This document shows, in pieces, positions 13,900 to 14,793 of a stretch of 14,793 bases of DNA. Position 1 is the first letter of the stretch. Each line of letters opens with the position of its first letter. This stretch comes from Streptomycetaceae bacterium (lineage in GTDB: Bacteria; Actinomycetota; Actinomycetes; Nanopelagicales; Nanopelagicaceae), in the NCBI GenBank assembly GCA_027490415.1, contig JAIXYD010000115.1, positions 1 to 14,793 of the forward strand, given 5' to 3'. The position numbers were made by a program, and so were the translations under genes. The notes under the pieces are model-generated. The model saw only the letters and a program-made list of their open reading frames with translations, was not told the origin of the DNA and did not search any database.

Positions 13900-14793
13900 T
13901 TACTTGCGGGACGACTGCCCTGATTCTTCAACCTCTTCGCGTGTGATACCAAGCAGATAGAGCACGCTATCCAGATACGGCGCGCTGAGTGCGCTATCGG
14001 CTGCAGCTCGGACAGCAGGTTTGGCATTGAAAGCGATTCCTAATCCCGCGAGTGCAATCATGTCTAGATCATTTGCGCCATCTCCGATGGCGACCGTTTG
14101 TTCTAGCTCCACATGTTCGAGCGCTGCAAAGTCCCGAAGTGCTGTCGCCTTTGCCGCACGATCGATAATTGGTCCGTGCAATGCACCACTAAGTACTCCA
14201 TCCTTGATCTCCAAGGTATTTGCCCGAAAATGCTGAATCTGAAGGGATGTTAAAAGCGGTTCGATTACATTGATGAAGCCACCGCTGACGACAGCTACGG
14301 TATGTCCGAGCTTTTGAAGGGTGGTGACAAGAGTCTTAGCCCCCGGCGTTAATGAGATTTCATCCTGTACCTCTGAGATTACGGATTCGGGGAGGCCCTT
14401 AAGAAGGGCTACTCTCTCGCGTAGGCTAGATTCGAAATCAATTTCACCAGCCATCGCCCTATCGGTGATCTCCTTTACTTGGGCCTGGACGCCAGCCTTT
14501 GCTCCCAGAAGTTCGATGACTTCTTGCGAAATTAGTGTTGAGTCAACATCCATCAGAACAAGTTTCTTCGCCCATCGCATGAGGCCACCAGGGGAGACCG
14601 CAATATCAACTGAGTGTTCAGCTGCGAGTGGGGTGAGTGCATTTTTCAGATCTGCAGTTGCTGCACCACTGACAACACATTCAATGGCAGTTACTGGATA
14701 GCTCGCAGTTCGTTGGATCCGTTCAATGTTGCCGTTGGTAGCGGCGCTTGACGCAGCGATGGCAGCCAAAGCTGAAGGTCTAAGTGCCTGAGA
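13900..14793 (-). CDS. serB: Phosphoserine phosphatase with N-terminal ACT domain (5' end outside window)
   Basis: SerB hydrolyses phosphoserine to serine, the last step of serine synthesis. 297 codons are visible, and the frame is open to the right edge, so the true start lies beyond base 14793; a TTG at 14769 is in frame but is internal to an ACT-like domain (NGNIERIQRTASYPVTAIEC) and unlikely to be the start. Numbered from that TTG, the HAD phosphatase core shows VLMDVDSTLISQEVIE with nucleophile Asp74 and Asp76, the cap helix region (ELLGAKAGV, REVALLKG-like RERVALLKGLP), VSGGF at 161-165 (motif 2), Lys207 in RAAKATALRDFA (motif 3) and GDGANDLDMI at 229-238 (motif 4, metal binding). ACT-SerB proteins of about 400 residues are usual in actinobacteria. 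The gene converges on hisG, ending four bases from it. Confidence 0.93.
   Translation of the reverse strand, partial: SQALRPSALAAIAASSAATNGNIERIQRTASYPVTAIECVVSGAATADLKNALTPLAAEHSVDIAVSPGGLMRWAKKLVLMDVDSTLISQEVIELLGAKAGVQAQVKEITDRAMAGEIDFESSLRERVALLKGLPESVISEVQDEISLTPGAKTLVTTLQKLGHTVAVVSGGFINVIEPLLTSLQIQHFRANTLEIKDGVLSGALHGPIIDRAAKATALRDFAALEHVELEQTVAIGDGANDLDMIALAGLGIAFNAKPAVRAAADSALSAPYLDSVLYLLGITREEVEESGQSSRK

Noticed and set aside
13900..14701. Plus-strand open frames at 14021-14236 and 14321-14701 opposite serB.
   Set aside because: They are antisense to a clear phosphoserine phosphatase and have low-complexity Ser/Ala-rich translations typical of shadows.
14767..14769. TTG at 14769 as the true serB start.
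   Set aside because: It would cut through an ACT-like domain, and the frame is open to the window edge, so the real start is probably outside.

Overview
This window is a tightly packed stretch of bacterial chromosome made of housekeeping genes: thirteen on the plus strand and one, at the right edge, on the minus strand. The gene order carB, pyrimidine genes, mIHF and guanylate kinase, rpoZ, coaBC, metK, priA, (def) fmt, rsmB, rpe is a classic actinobacterial arrangement (compare Mycobacterium and Streptomyces as I remember them). The mIHF-type domain, the helicase-degenerate PriA, the actinobacterial omega sequence and the actinobacterial HisE/HisG forms agree with this. Base composition looks roughly balanced, far below the high GC of Streptomyces or Mycobacterium, and gaps between genes are 0-38 bp. 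That suggests a streamlined actinobacterium, possibly of the freshwater acI/Nanopelagicales type. The lineage is an inference; no rRNA or other decisive marker is present.

Layout. Bases 1-3673 hold the end of carB followed by pyrK, pyrD and pyrF, with one- to four-base overlaps or direct abutment: carbamoyl phosphate synthesis, NAD-linked dihydroorotate oxidation and OMP decarboxylation. Bases 3700-4584 hold one open frame that joins a nucleoid-associated mIHF domain to a complete guanylate kinase. rpoZ (RNA polymerase omega), coaBC (coenzyme A) and metK (S-adenosylmethionine) follow to 7277. priA, then def, fmt and rsmB (start and end of the formyl-methionine cycle plus 16S rRNA methylation), run to 12064. 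rpe (pentose phosphate), hisE and hisG (first steps of histidine synthesis from PRPP) run to 13895. serB (phosphoserine phosphatase) is convergent with hisG, four bases away, and its N-terminus runs off the right edge.

How the genes work together. The theme is nucleotide, one-carbon and cofactor supply for transcription and translation: UMP synthesis, GMP phosphorylation, RNA polymerase assembly, SAM synthesis and its use by RsmB, formylation and deformylation of Met, and ribulose phosphate/PRPP/histidine/serine metabolism. I see no mobile element, CRISPR array, phage gene, tRNA or rRNA, and no gap over 300 bases. No plainly new system is visible.

The most interesting observations are: (1) the mIHF-guanylate kinase fusion, with a Shine-Dalgarno-plus-TTG signal exactly at the domain junction that could also yield free kinase; (2) a TAnnnT hexamer exactly six bases before the ATG of five genes (mihF-gmk, metK, def, rpe, hisE), which fits leaderless promoters; and (3) a Bacillus-like pyrK-pyrD-pyrF block instead of the enzyme types familiar from mycobacteria and streptomycetes.
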